Shown here: one piece after another, positions 42,757 through 50,727 of the stretch
Layout of the letters: each line of letters starts with the position of its first letter
How positions within the stretch are numbered: position 1 is the first letter of the stretch
Assembly: GCF_000013385.1 (NCBI RefSeq)
Contig: NC_007760.1
Location: forward strand, 124,001 to 188,000
Reading direction: 5' to 3'
DNA: 64,000 nucleotides
Origin: Anaeromyxobacter dehalogenans 2CP-C
GTDB taxonomy: Bacteria > Myxococcota > Myxococcia > Myxococcales > Anaeromyxobacteraceae
Program-made: the position numbers and the translations under genes
The notes under the pieces: model-generated
What the model was told of the DNA's origin: nothing
What the model saw: the letters and a program-made list of their open reading frames with translations, nothing else
The model's database searches: none

Positions 42757-43617
42757 ATGGGCGCGGGCACACGGCCGGGCGAGGACCTCGCCATCCGGGA
42801 GCGGAGCCAGGGCGAGCTGGACGCGCGGGCGACCGCGCTGCGGGCGCTCGCCCGCTCCGGGGTGCCGTTCCTGGTCGCGGGCGCGTACGCGTTCTTCGAG
42901 TACACCGGCATCTTCCGCGACACGAAGGACCTCGACCTCTTCCTGCGCGAGCAGGACCTCGACGCCGCGTTCCGCGTGCTGGAGGACGCGGGGTTCCGCA
43001 CCGAGATCACCGACTCCGGCTGGATCGGCAAGGCGTGGCAGGGCGAGTGGTTCGTGGACCTCATCTTCTCGTCCGGCAACGGCGTGGCGGTGGTGGACGA
43101 TCTCTGGTTCACCCACGCGCGGCCGGGGCGGGTGATGGACGTGGAGGTGCTGCTCGCGCCGCCCGAGGAGATGATCTGGTCGAAGAGCTTCGTGCTGGAG
43201 CGCGAGCGCTACGACGGCGCCGACGTGAACCACCTGCTGCACGCCTGCGGCGCGGGCATGGACTGGGACCGGCTGCTGCGGCGCTTCGACCGCTACTGGG
43301 AGGTGCTGTTCTCCCACCTGCTCCTGTTCCAGTTCGCCTACCCGGGCGCGCGCTCCATCGTGCCGGACCGGGTGATCGAGGAGCTGGTGGGGCGCACGCT
43401 CGAGAACCTGCGGAGCGGCGATCACCCGGTGGCGATGTGCCGGGGGAGCCTGATGTCGCGCGTGCAGTACGTGCACGACGTGGAGCGGCTCGGGCTCCAC
43501 GACGGCCGCCGCTGGGACGAGGCGGAGCGGGGACCGGCGGGGAGGGCGGGACATGGCGGAGCAGCAGGCGCAGACGCAGCAGGCGGAGCGGACGTTTCGC
43601 CTGGCGGCGGCGGCTGA
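42757..43617 (+). CDS. Nucleotidyltransferase-fold protein of unknown substrate
   Basis: 286 aa from ATG 42757; an in-frame GTG/TTG region 36 nt upstream is less likely. RSGVPFLVAGAYAFFEYTGIFRDTKDLDLFLRE matches the G-[G/A]-x-A...T-x-D-[ILV]-D core of minimal or AbiEii-like nucleotidyltransferases, with KDLDLFL giving two Asp. WFVDLIFSS supplies a third acidic strand. The rest is a helical domain with many aromatic residues. It begins 45 nt after dinB and its end overlaps the phosphoesterase gene by 65 nt in another frame, implying coupled translation. Function and target (nucleotide, tRNA or small molecule) are unknown. Confidence 0.75.
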   Translation: MGAGTRPGEDLAIRERSQGELDARATALRALARSGVPFLVAGAYAFFEYTGIFRDTKDLDLFLREQDLDAAFRVLEDAGFRTEITDSGWIGKAWQGEWFVDLIFSSGNGVAVVDDLWFTHARPGRVMDVEVLLAPPEEMIWSKSFVLERERYDGADVNHLLHACGAGMDWDRLLRRFDRYWEVLFSHLLLFQFAYPGARSIVPDRVIEELVGRTLENLRSGDHPVAMCRGSLMSRVQYVHDVERLGLHDGRRWDEAERGPAGRAGHGGAAGADAAGGADVSPGGGG

Positions 43618-44305
43618 CCTGCACTGCCGCTCGGACCAGCACGGCCGCTTCCGCGAGCTGGTGCGGATGGTGAACGGCGAGGCCGAGGGGCTGGTCATCG
43701 CCGGCGACCTCACCGACCACGGTACGCTCGACGAGGCGAAGACGCTCGCGGAGGTGCTCTCGCAGCTCCGGGTCCCCTGCGCCGCCGTGCTCGGCAACCA
43801 CGACTACGAGGGCGGGGTGGTGCGCGACATCTGCCGGGTGCTGACCGAGGCCAAGGTCACCCTGCTCGACGGCGACCACGCCGTGTTCGACCGCCGCATC
43901 GGCATCGCCGGCGTGAAGGGGTTCGCGGGCGGGTTCGAGCGCGGGATGCTGCAGGCGTTCGGCGAGCCCGCCATCAAGGCGTTCGTGCAGGAGTCGGTGA
44001 ACGAGGCGCTGAAGCTCGAGGCCGCGCTCGCGCAGCTCGAGATCCCGAAGAAGGTGGTGGTGATGCACTACGCCCCGGTGTTCGAGACCACCGAGGGCGA
44101 GGACCTGCAGCTCCGCCCGTTCCTCGGCTCGAGCCGCCTCATCGGGCCCTGCGAGGCGTTCGGGGCGCGGGCCGTCTTCCACGGCCACTCGCACCACGGC
44201 ACGCTGGAGGCGCGCACGCCGAAGGGCGTGCCGGTCTACAACGTCGCCATGCCGCTCCTGCGCAAGCTCATGGACGACCGGCGCTTCAGGGTGTTCGAGG
44301 TGTAG
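43553..44305 (+). CDS. Metallophosphoesterase
   Basis: 250 aa. Calcineurin-like motifs in order: ADLHC (Asp22, His24), GDLTDHG (Asp52), GNHDYEGG (Asn82, His83), MHYAP and HGHSHHG near the C terminus, so all metal ligands are present. This family hydrolyses phosphomono- or diesters such as cyclic nucleotides. It overlaps the upstream nucleotidyltransferase-fold gene by 65 nt, and both follow dinB closely. The pairing suggests addition and removal of a nucleotide-type modification, but this is inference; no family name for the pair is known to me. Confidence 0.88.
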   Translation: MAEQQAQTQQAERTFRLAAAADLHCRSDQHGRFRELVRMVNGEAEGLVIAGDLTDHGTLDEAKTLAEVLSQLRVPCAAVLGNHDYEGGVVRDICRVLTEAKVTLLDGDHAVFDRRIGIAGVKGFAGGFERGMLQAFGEPAIKAFVQESVNEALKLEAALAQLEIPKKVVVMHYAPVFETTEGEDLQLRPFLGSSRLIGPCEAFGARAVFHGHSHHGTLEARTPKGVPVYNVAMPLLRKLMDDRRFRVFEV

Positions 44306-44354
44306 CCCTTCGACTCCGGCGGTCCTGCGGCCCGCCTACGCTCAGGGAGAGCGG
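44306..44354. repeat. Candidate REP-like intergenic element
   Basis: Starts directly after the phosphoesterase stop: CCCTTCGAC ... GGCGG-TCCTGCGGC-CCGCC ... CTACGCTCAGGG-AGAGCGG. CCCT/AGGG and GGCGG/CCGCC pair as nested stems. It resembles the CCCTTCGAC...GCTCAGGGCGAGCGG elements scattered in many GC-rich proteobacterial genomes; only one copy is seen in this window. Confidence 0.35.
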
Positions 44355-44380
44355 AGAGCGATGGCGCTCATCCCGAGCGT

Positions 44381-44398
44381 CGCGGCCTCGAGGCCGCG
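44381..44398. terminator. Palindromic hairpin between convergent genes
   Basis: CGCGGCC-TCGA-GGCCGCG, an 18-bp perfect palindrome between the phosphoesterase end (44305) and the receiver gene end (44414). It could stop transcripts from both sides, but neither side has a T-run. Confidence 0.45.
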
Positions 44399-44413
44399 CG
44401 GGGTCGAGGGACC

Positions 44414-44794
44414 TCAGTGCCGCATGGGCGGGGGCCCGGCGGCCTTGCGGACGCGCTCCAGGATCTCGTCCATCCCCACCGACTTCGGGATGTAGCCCTG
44501 GGCGCCGAGCAGCTCCGCCTCCCACTCGAAGCCGTACGCGGAGAGGATCAGGATGGGCACGGCGGCGCTCTTCGCGTCCCCGCGCATCCGCTCCATCACG
44601 CCCCAGCCGTCGAGCACCGGCATCTTGAGGTCGAGCAGGACGATGCCCGGCGCCTCCTCGTCCACCTTGGCGAGCGCCACCTCGCCGTTCTCGGCCTGCT
44701 GCACCGGGTAGCCGGCGTCCACCAGCACCTCCGAGAGCGCCTCGCGGAAGTCGTCGTCGTCGTCCACCACCAGGATGTACTGGCCCGGGGTCAT
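44414..44794 (-). CDS. Single-domain response regulator
   Basis: 126 aa, one receiver domain and nothing else. ILVVDDDDDFREALSEVL gives the acidic pocket, IVLLDLKMPVLDGWGVM the phosphoacceptor Asp (about 56), ILILSAYG the Ser switch and YIPKSVGMDEIL the Lys. Its ATG overlaps the stop of the DHH phosphoesterase gene as ATGA (44791-44794). There is no output domain and no adjacent kinase, so it would act by protein contact, perhaps as a CheY/Spo0F-like relay or as a regulator of the DHH enzyme. Confidence 0.93.
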   Translation of the reverse strand: MTPGQYILVVDDDDDFREALSEVLVDAGYPVQQAENGEVALAKVDEEAPGIVLLDLKMPVLDGWGVMERMRGDAKSAAVPILILSAYGFEWEAELLGAQGYIPKSVGMDEILERVRKAAGPPPMRH

Positions 44795-45756
44795 GGTGCG
44801 TTCGGCTCCCCCCGGAGCGCGGAGGCGATCTCCGCGGCGATCCGGCGCGCGTCCGCCAGCCGGTCCGGCGCGAGCGACACCGCCCCGACCACCGGGTGCC
44901 CCCCGCCGCCGTACCGCTCGCAGAGCTTGGAGATGTCGTGCGTGCGCTTCTCGCGGGCCCACGGGTTCGAGCCCACCGACACCTTGGTTCGCTTCGGGTC
45001 CTTCGACACCACCACCGTGTAGCGCGCCTCCGGGAACAGGTCGTAGGCGATGAACTTGTTCGCGGCCTCGATGCCGGTCTCGCCGAGGTCGATCTCCACC
45101 ACCCCGTCCCGCACCCGGGCATTGCGTCGAACCACGTCCACCGTGCCCCGGTGCCGCTCGAGGATGGGCTCGAGCGGCGCCGCCACCCAGGCCTGCGCCG
45201 CGATCTCGGCGAGCGGCATCCGCTGCATGGCGCCGATGAGGCGGGTCGGGACGGACGGGTCCTTGGTGGCCTCGAGCAGCGTCATGATCCGGAGCGCGGG
45301 CGCCTCGAGCCGCACCGCCACCGCGGCCGACTCGAAGCGGGCCGCGTCGATGACGTCGGCCCAGCGCACCAGCTCGTCCAGCTCCGGCGCGCGCCAGCCG
45401 AACCGGTCCGCGAGCGTGCGCGCGATGAAGCCGGTGCAGCTCGGCGCCTTCGGGTCCCAGAACTTCTGGCCGGTCCCGTCGCGCTCGAACGCCTCGCGGT
45501 CGGCGGGCGTCGGGAACGCGCTGGCGTGGTGGTCGAACCACCAGTCGAGGCGGGGCGAGTAGCGGAAGTCCACGCACGCGTTCACGTCCGCGCCGAAGGC
45601 GTCGGCGGGGAACGCGTCGCCCTGCTGGTGCTGCACGGGGCGGTAGCGGACGCCGGCGAGGCGCGCCCCCTCGCGCTCCTGGAACCAGCGTCCGAAGAGG
45701 GCGGCCGAGGCGCAGCCGTCGAAGCAGTTGCCGTGGTAGAGGAGCTCGAGCTGCAT
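44791..45756 (-). CDS. DHH/DHHA1 family phosphoesterase
   Basis: 321 aa. HGNCFDGCASAALFGRWF resembles the motif HxDxDG of DHH proteins with Asp13; CVDFRYSPRLDWWFDHHASAF contains DHH (75-77). The C-terminal DHHA1 domain has RYGGGGHPVVGAVS, the GGGH substrate-binding motif. Such enzymes cleave nanoRNA, pAp or cyclic dinucleotides. HGNCFDG rather than HxDxDGxxS is the less common variant, with a conserved Cys. It shares a transcript with a stand-alone receiver protein. A strong promoter with a very short leader lies upstream. Confidence 0.9.
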   Translation of the reverse strand: MQLELLYHGNCFDGCASAALFGRWFQEREGARLAGVRYRPVQHQQGDAFPADAFGADVNACVDFRYSPRLDWWFDHHASAFPTPADREAFERDGTGQKFWDPKAPSCTGFIARTLADRFGWRAPELDELVRWADVIDAARFESAAVAVRLEAPALRIMTLLEATKDPSVPTRLIGAMQRMPLAEIAAQAWVAAPLEPILERHRGTVDVVRRNARVRDGVVEIDLGETGIEAANKFIAYDLFPEARYTVVVSKDPKRTKVSVGSNPWAREKRTHDISKLCERYGGGGHPVVGAVSLAPDRLADARRIAAEIASALRGEPNAP

Positions 45757-45768
45757 GGCGGGCCGGGC

Positions 45769-45798
45769 AATCTAGTGACCTCGGGAGCATAGCGTCAA
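45769..45798 (-). promoter_or_regulatory. Promoter of the DHH-receiver transcript
   Basis: On the minus strand TTGACG (45793-45798), 18-bp spacer, TAGATT (45769-45774), then 12 nt to the ATG at 45756. Both boxes match consensus well; the leader would be about 5 nt. Confidence 0.65.
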
Positions 45799-46049
45799 CG
45801 CGCGTCGCAGGCCCGGGCGGCGATCTGTACCCAGAGGGGGAAGCCACGGCGGCCCGTGCCTCCGGTGCGGGCCGTGCGGGCGCGCGCGTTCTCTGTAAGT
45901 GAACACGCTCGGAGCGTGCGGGGCCCGCGGTCCGGCGGCCGCCCCGGGGCGCGCGGGCGCTCGACCCGCGGCGGCGGCCGCGTCCGGCCCCGGGGCGCGG
46001 GGCGCCACGCCGGCGCGCGCCGAGGTGGCGGGCCCGGGTTTCGCCGGGT

Positions 46050-46055
46050 TAGACT
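46050..46055 (+). promoter_or_regulatory. -10 box TAGACT before hprK
   Basis: GTTAGACTCGG, ending 9 nt before the ATG at 46065; no Shine-Dalgarno sequence. Likely start of the hprK-PTS transcript. Confidence 0.5.
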
Positions 46056-46064
46056 CGGCACCCC

Positions 46065-47030
46065 ATGGATGCGATCCGCGTCGGGGCGCTCCTCGACGAC
46101 ACCAAGTTCGATCTGCGGCTCACGCTCGTCGCGGGCAAGCAGGGCCTGTCGCGCCGGATCAGCTCCTCGCGCATCCAGAAGCCCGGCCTGGTGCTCGCCG
46201 GGTTCACCGAGTACCTGCACAAGGAGCGCGTCCAGGTGTTCGGGAACACGGAGATGAGCTACCTCGCCACCCTGCCGCGCGAGCGCTCGGTCGAGGTGCT
46301 GCGCAGCTTCTTCGCCCAGGACGTCTCCTGCCTGGTGGTGACGAAGGGGCTGCAGCCGCCGCCCGAGATGACGGCGGCGGCGGACGAGGCCGGGGTGCCG
46401 CTGCTCCGCACCAGCCACCTCTCCTCCAACTTCATCGAGTCGGTGCAGAACTGCCTCGAGGACGTGCTCACCGCGCAGACCTCCATGCACGGCGTGCTGC
46501 TCGACGTGTTCGGCGTCGGGATCCTGCTGCTCGGCAAGTCCGGCATCGGCAAGAGCGAGATCGCGCTCGACCTCATCATGCGCGGCCACCGGCTGGTGGC
46601 CGACGACATCGTGGACGTGAAGCGCAAGACGCCGGAGTCGGTGTTCGGCGCGGGCTCCGAGATCATCAAGCACCACATGGAGATCCGGGGCCTCGGCATC
46701 ATCAACATCAAGGACCTGTTCGGCGTCGCCGCCATCCGCGAGCGCAAGAAGATCGAGATCGTGCTCGAGCTGGTGGAGTGGGATCCGAACGTGGAGTACG
46801 ACCGGCTCGGCGTCGAGGAGCGCAAGTTCCGCATCCTCGACGTGGAGATCCCGATGCTGGTCGTGCCGGTCCGGCCGGGCCGCAACATGACCACCATCGT
46901 GGAGGTGGCCGCGCGCAACCACCTCCTCAAGCTCCAGGGGCACCACTCCGCCCGTGAGTTCCAGGAGCGCCTGAACCGCGCCATCGCGCTCGCGCCGGGG
47001 GGGCGCGTCGGGGAGATCGACGTCGAATGA
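46065..47030 (+). CDS. hprK: HPr kinase/phosphorylase
   Basis: 321 aa. N-terminal domain (1-130) followed by the kinase domain with Walker [10 protein letters not shown] (157-165), [12 protein letters not shown] (catalytic region) and the family signature [31 protein letters not shown]. It phosphorylates HPr on its regulatory Ser and can reverse this. The HPr encoded downstream retains that Ser. The stop overlaps the rapZ start as ATGA (47027-47030). In proteobacteria HprK usually regulates the PTS rather than catabolite repression by CcpA. Confidence 0.97.
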   Translation: MDAIRVGALLDDTKFDLRLTLVAGKQGLSRRISSSRIQKPGLVLAGFTEYLHKERVQVFGNTEMSYLATLPRERSVEVLRSFFAQDVSCLVVTKGLQPPPEMTAAADEAGVPLLRTSHLSSNFIESVQNCLEDVLTAQTSMHGVLLDVFGVGILLLGKSGIGKSEIALDLIMRGHRLVADDIVDVKRKTPESVFGAGSEIIKHHMEIRGLGIINIKDLFGVAAIRERKKIEIVLELVEWDPNVEYDRLGVEERKFRILDVEIPMLVVPVRPGRNMTTIVEVAARNHLLKLQGHHSAREFQERLNRAIALAPGGRVGEIDVE

Positions 47031-47911
47031 CCGCCACGGTGAGCCACGCCGGGCCGCAGGTGGTGATCCTCACCGGCGTGTCCGGCTCGGGGAAGTCCAC
47101 CGCGCTGCGCGCGCTGGAGGACGCCGGCTTCTACTGCGTAGACAACCTCCCCATCGTCTTCCTCGAGAAGCTGCTCGAGCTCTCCGGCCACACCGCCGGC
47201 GAGGTCTCGCGCATGGCGCTCGTGGTGGACGCGCGGGAGGGGCGCTTCCTGGTGGAGGCGCCGCGGGTCATCCGCGAGCTCCGCCAGAAGGGCGCCGACG
47301 TGGAGGTGCTGTTCCTCGACGCCTCCGACGAGGCGCTGGTCCGGCGCTACTCCGAGACCCGCCGCCGCCACCCGCTGGCCGGCGAGGGCGGCACCGTGCC
47401 CGACGGCATCGCCGCCGAGCGGCTGGCGCTCGCCGACGTGCGCGGGATCGCCGACGAGGTGATCGACACCACCACGCTCAACGTCCACGAGCTGAAGCGG
47501 CTCGTCACCCGCCGCTTCGTGGCGGGCGACGGGGCGAAGCTGGGCGTGACGCTGGTGTCCTTCGGGTTCCGGTTCGGCATCCCGACCCACGCCGACCTGG
47601 TGCTCGACGTGCGCTTCCTGCCGAACCCGTTCTTCGTCCCGGAGCTGAAGCCGCACCCCGGGACCGATCCGCGGGTGGCGGAGTTCGTGCTGGGCCAGGC
47701 GGACGCGAAGGCGTTCCTGGAGCGGCTCGTGGACCTGCTCGGCTTCCTGCTGCCGCGCTACCGGAACGAGGGGAAGAGCTACCTCACGATCGCCATCGGC
47801 TGCACCGGCGGCAAGCACCGCTCGGTGGCGCTCGCCGCCGCGCTGGCCGAGCGGCTCGAGGGCTCCGGCCAGCCGGTCCGGCTCTGGCACCGGGACGTCG
47901 AGAAGGAGTAG
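47027..47911 (+). CDS. rapZ: RNase adapter RapZ (YvcJ family) nucleotide-binding protein
   Basis: 294 aa. P-loop [21 protein letters not shown], followed by [31 protein letters not shown], and the C-terminal motif [24 protein letters not shown]-like [23 protein letters not shown] that binds GlcN6P and RNA in E. coli RapZ. In E. coli it directs small RNAs GlmY/GlmZ to RNase E; in other phyla the role is less clear. Placement between hprK and PTS genes is conserved in many proteobacteria. Confidence 0.97.
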   Translation: MTATVSHAGPQVVILTGVSGSGKSTALRALEDAGFYCVDNLPIVFLEKLLELSGHTAGEVSRMALVVDAREGRFLVEAPRVIRELRQKGADVEVLFLDASDEALVRRYSETRRRHPLAGEGGTVPDGIAAERLALADVRGIADEVIDTTTLNVHELKRLVTRRFVAGDGAKLGVTLVSFGFRFGIPTHADLVLDVRFLPNPFFVPELKPHPGTDPRVAEFVLGQADAKAFLERLVDLLGFLLPRYRNEGKSYLTIAIGCTGGKHRSVALAAALAERLEGSGQPVRLWHRDVEKE

Positions 47912-48021
47912 TCCGCGCCGGGCGTTCGGCGCTGGCCGCCGGGCGCGGCGGCGTATATGGTACGCGCGCGCCGGGGGGCCGGACGCGGCCGGGCACTCAT
48001 CCGCCGCGAGGACGCGAGGAC

Positions 48022-48438
48022 ATGGTCGGACTGGTGGTCGCCACGCATGGACGGCTCGCGGAGGAGCTCCTGCTCACCGCGGAGGGGATCGTCGGGCGCC
48101 TGGAGCGCTGCGAGGCGGTGAGCATCGTGGCCGGCGCGTCGATGGACGAGGCCCGCGAGCACATCGCCGCGGCGGTGAAGCGGGTGGATCAGGGCGAGGG
48201 CGTGCTCGTCCTCACCGACATGTTCGGCGGGACGCCCGCGAACCTGGCGCTCACCTTCCTCGGGGACAAGCTGGAGGTCGTCACCGGGGTGAACCTCCCC
48301 ATGATCATGAAGCTCGCGACCGCGCGGGGCGAGGGCGTCTCGCTCCACTCGGTGGCCGAGCTGGTGACCGCGTACGGGCAGAAGAACATCACCCTCGCCT
48401 CCGAGCTGCTGCGCACCCGCGCGCGGAGCCGGACGTAG
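48022..48438 (+). CDS. PTS mannose-family EIIA component
   Basis: 138 aa. GLVVATHGRLAEELLLTAEGIVG places the phosphoryl acceptor at His9, as His10 in E. coli ManX. VLVLTDMFGGTPANLALTFL is the second signature. It accepts phosphate from HPr and passes it to EIIB. It begins 110 nt after rapZ; TATGGT about 60 nt upstream could be a secondary promoter. The ATG is preceded by GAGGAC. Confidence 0.96.
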   Translation: MVGLVVATHGRLAEELLLTAEGIVGRLERCEAVSIVAGASMDEAREHIAAAVKRVDQGEGVLVLTDMFGGTPANLALTFLGDKLEVVTGVNLPMIMKLATARGEGVSLHSVAELVTAYGQKNITLASELLRTRARSRT

Positions 48439-48481
48439 CCGCCCGCTGAATGGCCGGCCGGGAGCGACCGTCGAGTCTCAC

Positions 48482-48976
48482 GTGATCCCCCTGGTCCGCG
48501 TCGACAACCGCCTGCTGCACGGCCAGATCCTCGAGACCTGGGTGCCCCGCCTGCGCATCGACCAGGTGATGGTCGCGGACGACGAGGCGGCCGCCAGCTC
48601 GCTGGCCCAGGCGGCCATGACCCTGTGCGTCCCGCCGGAGCTGCCGGTGCGGATCCGCCGGGTGGCCGAGGTGGACTACGCCGGGCTGGCCTCGGGCGGC
48701 GCCAAGGTGCTCGTGCTGGTGCGCGACGTGGCCGGGCTCGCGGCCGCGCGCGCGGCCGGCCTCACCGCCGCGCTCGCACCCAAGGTGAACCTGGGCAACC
48801 TCCACTTCGGGCCGGGGCGGCGCCTGGTCACGCCCTCGGTGTTCGTCTCCGAGGAGGACCTCTCCCTGCTGCGCGGGCTCGCCGCGGAGGGCTTCGACGT
48901 GGAAGCCCGCGCGATTCCTTCCGAATCCCCCACGGGTTTGGCGGAGATCGAACGCCGGTACGCCGCGGGCCATTAG
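48482..48976 (+). CDS. PTS mannose-family EIIB component
   Basis: 164 aa, GTG start. IPLVRVDNRLLHGQILETWVPRL carries the active His13 (RLLHGQ), and VMVADDEAAASSLAQAAM and RDVAGLAAARAAG follow the family pattern. It is phosphorylated by EIIA and phosphorylates the incoming sugar. Forty-three nt after the EIIA gene. Confidence 0.95.
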   Translation: MIPLVRVDNRLLHGQILETWVPRLRIDQVMVADDEAAASSLAQAAMTLCVPPELPVRIRRVAEVDYAGLASGGAKVLVLVRDVAGLAAARAAGLTAALAPKVNLGNLHFGPGRRLVTPSVFVSEEDLSLLRGLAAEGFDVEARAIPSESPTGLAEIERRYAAGH

Positions 48977-48978
48977 GT

Positions 48979-48984
48979 TACACT
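48979..48984 (+). promoter_or_regulatory. -10 box TACACT before the EIIC gene
   Basis: GTTACACTCG, ending 8 nt before the TTG start of EIIC and starting 2 nt after the EIIB stop. It suggests an internal promoter within the PTS operon. Confidence 0.4.
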
Positions 48985-48992
48985 CGTCCGGC

Positions 48993-49688
48993 TTGGGTCT
49001 TCTCTTCCTAGGGCTCGTGGCGGGCCTCGCCGCCGTGGAGCGCAAGGGGTTCCTGCAGGCCATGCTGTCGCGCCCCATCGCGCTGGCCCCGGTGGCAGGC
49101 TGGGTGCTGGGCGACGCGGCCGGCGGGCTGGTGGTCGCGGCGCCGCTCGAGCTGCTCTGGCTGGGCGCGGTCAACCTCGGCGCGGCCGTGCCGGTGCACG
49201 AGGCGCTCGGCGCCGCCGCCATCGCCGGCGGCGCGGTGCTGGCCGGCCGGGCGGTGGGCTCCGGGGTCACGCCCGAGGTCGCGGTGCTGGCGGTGCTGCT
49301 GGCCGCCCCGGTCGCGCTCGTGGGCCGGCGCGCCGACAAGGCGGTGGAGGGCTGGAACGAGCGGCTGGCGCGCCACGCAGAGGCGGCGCTCGCGAGCCAC
49401 CGGGTCGCCGAGGCCGCGCGCTCGAACCTCTACGGCCTGGCGGCGCCGTTCGCCATCGCCGCCGTGCTCGCGCCGCTCTCCGCCTGGCTGGCCGAGGCGC
49501 TCATCCCCCGCCTGCTCGCCGCCGTGCCGGGCGCGGCCGCGCCGCTGCGGGTGGGGTACTTCGCGTTCGCCGCGCTGGCCTGCGCCGCCGGCGCGAAGGC
49601 GCTCCGCTCGCGCGCCGCCCCGCGCCTGTTCTTCGCCGCGTTCGCCGCCGCCTTCGCGGCCCTGCTCACCTGGAGGCTGCTCGGGTGA
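48993..49688 (+). CDS. PTS mannose-family EIIC permease component
   Basis: 231 aa from a TTG start (LGLLFLGLVAGLAAVERKGFLQAMLSRPIALAPVAGWVLGD). About six hydrophobic segments and the pattern of EII-Sor/Man EIIC (LELLWLGAVNLGAAVPVHEALGAAAIAGGAVL). A GTG or ATG further in would remove the first membrane helix, so TTG is preferred. It forms the sugar channel with EIID, whose start overlaps this stop (GTGA). The sugar is unknown. Confidence 0.9.
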   Translation: MGLLFLGLVAGLAAVERKGFLQAMLSRPIALAPVAGWVLGDAAGGLVVAAPLELLWLGAVNLGAAVPVHEALGAAAIAGGAVLAGRAVGSGVTPEVAVLAVLLAAPVALVGRRADKAVEGWNERLARHAEAALASHRVAEAARSNLYGLAAPFAIAAVLAPLSAWLAEALIPRLLAAVPGAAAPLRVGYFAFAALACAAGAKALRSRAAPRLFFAAFAAAFAALLTWRLLG

Positions 49689-50452
49689 GCGCGCGCGTCC
49701 CGAGGGCCACGCTGGTGCGCGTCTTCTGGCGCTGCCTGTTCCTGCAGGCGGCCTGGAACCGGCGCGGCATGCAGAACCTGGGCTTCGCCTTCGCGATCGA
49801 CCCGGCGCTCCGCGCGCTCTACCCCGAGCCCGCGCGGCGCGAGGAGGCGCTCGCGCGCCACCTCGGCTTCTTCAACTGCCACCCGTACATGGCCGCCGCG
49901 ATCGTGGGCGGCGCCATCCACCACGAGGAGCGCGTGGCGGCGGGCCTCGAGCCGGGGCAGGGCCCGCTCGCCTACAAGGCGACGCTGCAGGGCCCGCTCG
50001 CGGCGGTCGGCGACGGCTTCTTCTGGACCGCGCTCCGCCCGTTCTTCGGCGCGCTGGCGGTGGTGGGCGCGCTCCTGCTCGGCGTGCCGGCGCTGGTGGC
50101 GGCGCTCGTCGTCTACAACGCCATCCACCTGGCGCTCCGGATCGGCCTGTTCCGCGCCGGCTACCTGCGCGGCGACGCGCTCGTCGGGACCATCGCGCAC
50201 CTGAACCTGCCGGTGGTGGCCGACCGGCTCCGCGCCGGCGGCGCGGCGCTGTGCGGCGTGGCGGGCGCCGTGTTCCTCATGCGCGGCGCGGCGGCGGGCG
50301 GACCGCCGGCCGCGGCGCTCGCGGCCGCGGCCGCGGCGGGCGGCTACGCGGCGCTGGCCCGCGGCGCGCGCCTGCTCCCCACCGCCTACGTCGCCACCCT
50401 GGCCGGGGTCGGCGCCGCGCTCCTCCTCGGCCACCTCCACGGGAGCAGCTAG
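49685..50452 (+). CDS. PTS mannose-family EIID permease component
   Basis: 255 aa, GTG start overlapping the EIIC stop. VFWRCLFLQAAWNRRGMQNLGFAFAIDPAL and HLGFFNCHPYMAAAIVGGAIHHEE are diagnostic of EIID; TLQGPLAAVGDGFFWTALRPFFGALAVVGALL follows with the membrane part. With EIIA, EIIB and EIIC it completes a mannose-class transporter, uncommon in deltaproteobacteria, where PTS is often regulatory only. Confidence 0.95.
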   Translation: MSARVPRATLVRVFWRCLFLQAAWNRRGMQNLGFAFAIDPALRALYPEPARREEALARHLGFFNCHPYMAAAIVGGAIHHEERVAAGLEPGQGPLAYKATLQGPLAAVGDGFFWTALRPFFGALAVVGALLLGVPALVAALVVYNAIHLALRIGLFRAGYLRGDALVGTIAHLNLPVVADRLRAGGAALCGVAGAVFLMRGAAAGGPPAAALAAAAAAGGYAALARGARLLPTAYVATLAGVGAALLLGHLHGSS

Positions 50453-50454
50453 GG

Positions 50455-50727
50455 ATGCCGCACCAGGAGCGCACGTTCGTCATCGTCAACACGCTCGGCC
50501 TCCACGCGCGCGCCGCGGCGCAGCTCGTCCAGACCTCGAACCGCTACAAGTCCGAGATCCACGTCGAGAAGGACGGCATGCAGGTGAACGGCAAGAGCAT
50601 CATGGGCGTGCTCACGCTCGCGGCCGCGAAGGGCTCGCAGATCACCGTGACCTGCGACGGCGACGACGCCGACCAGGCCATGACCGCGCTCGCCAAGGTG
50701 ATCGAGAACGGGTTCGGGGAGACATGA
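50455..50727 (+). CDS. ptsH: Phosphocarrier protein HPr
   Basis: 90 aa. NTLGLHARAAAQLVQ gives the catalytic His17 (His15 in E. coli). NGKSIMGVLTLAAAKGS gives Ser48, equivalent to Ser46, the HprK target. The start ATG is 2 nt after the EIID stop. It carries phosphate from EI to EIIA. ptsI begins within its stop (ATGA, 50724-50727). Confidence 0.97.
   Translation: MPHQERTFVIVNTLGLHARAAAQLVQTSNRYKSEIHVEKDGMQVNGKSIMGVLTLAAAKGSQITVTCDGDDADQAMTALAKVIENGFGET

Larger units (their letters stand above)
45757..46064. other. 308-nt divergent intergenic region
   Basis: Holds the promoter of the DHH gene (45769-45798) at one end and the TAGACT box of hprK (46050-46055) at the other. The middle is GC-rich (CCCCGGGGCGCGCGG and similar) without a convincing gene; short open frames here lack ribosome sites and family resemblance. 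Confidence 0.7.
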
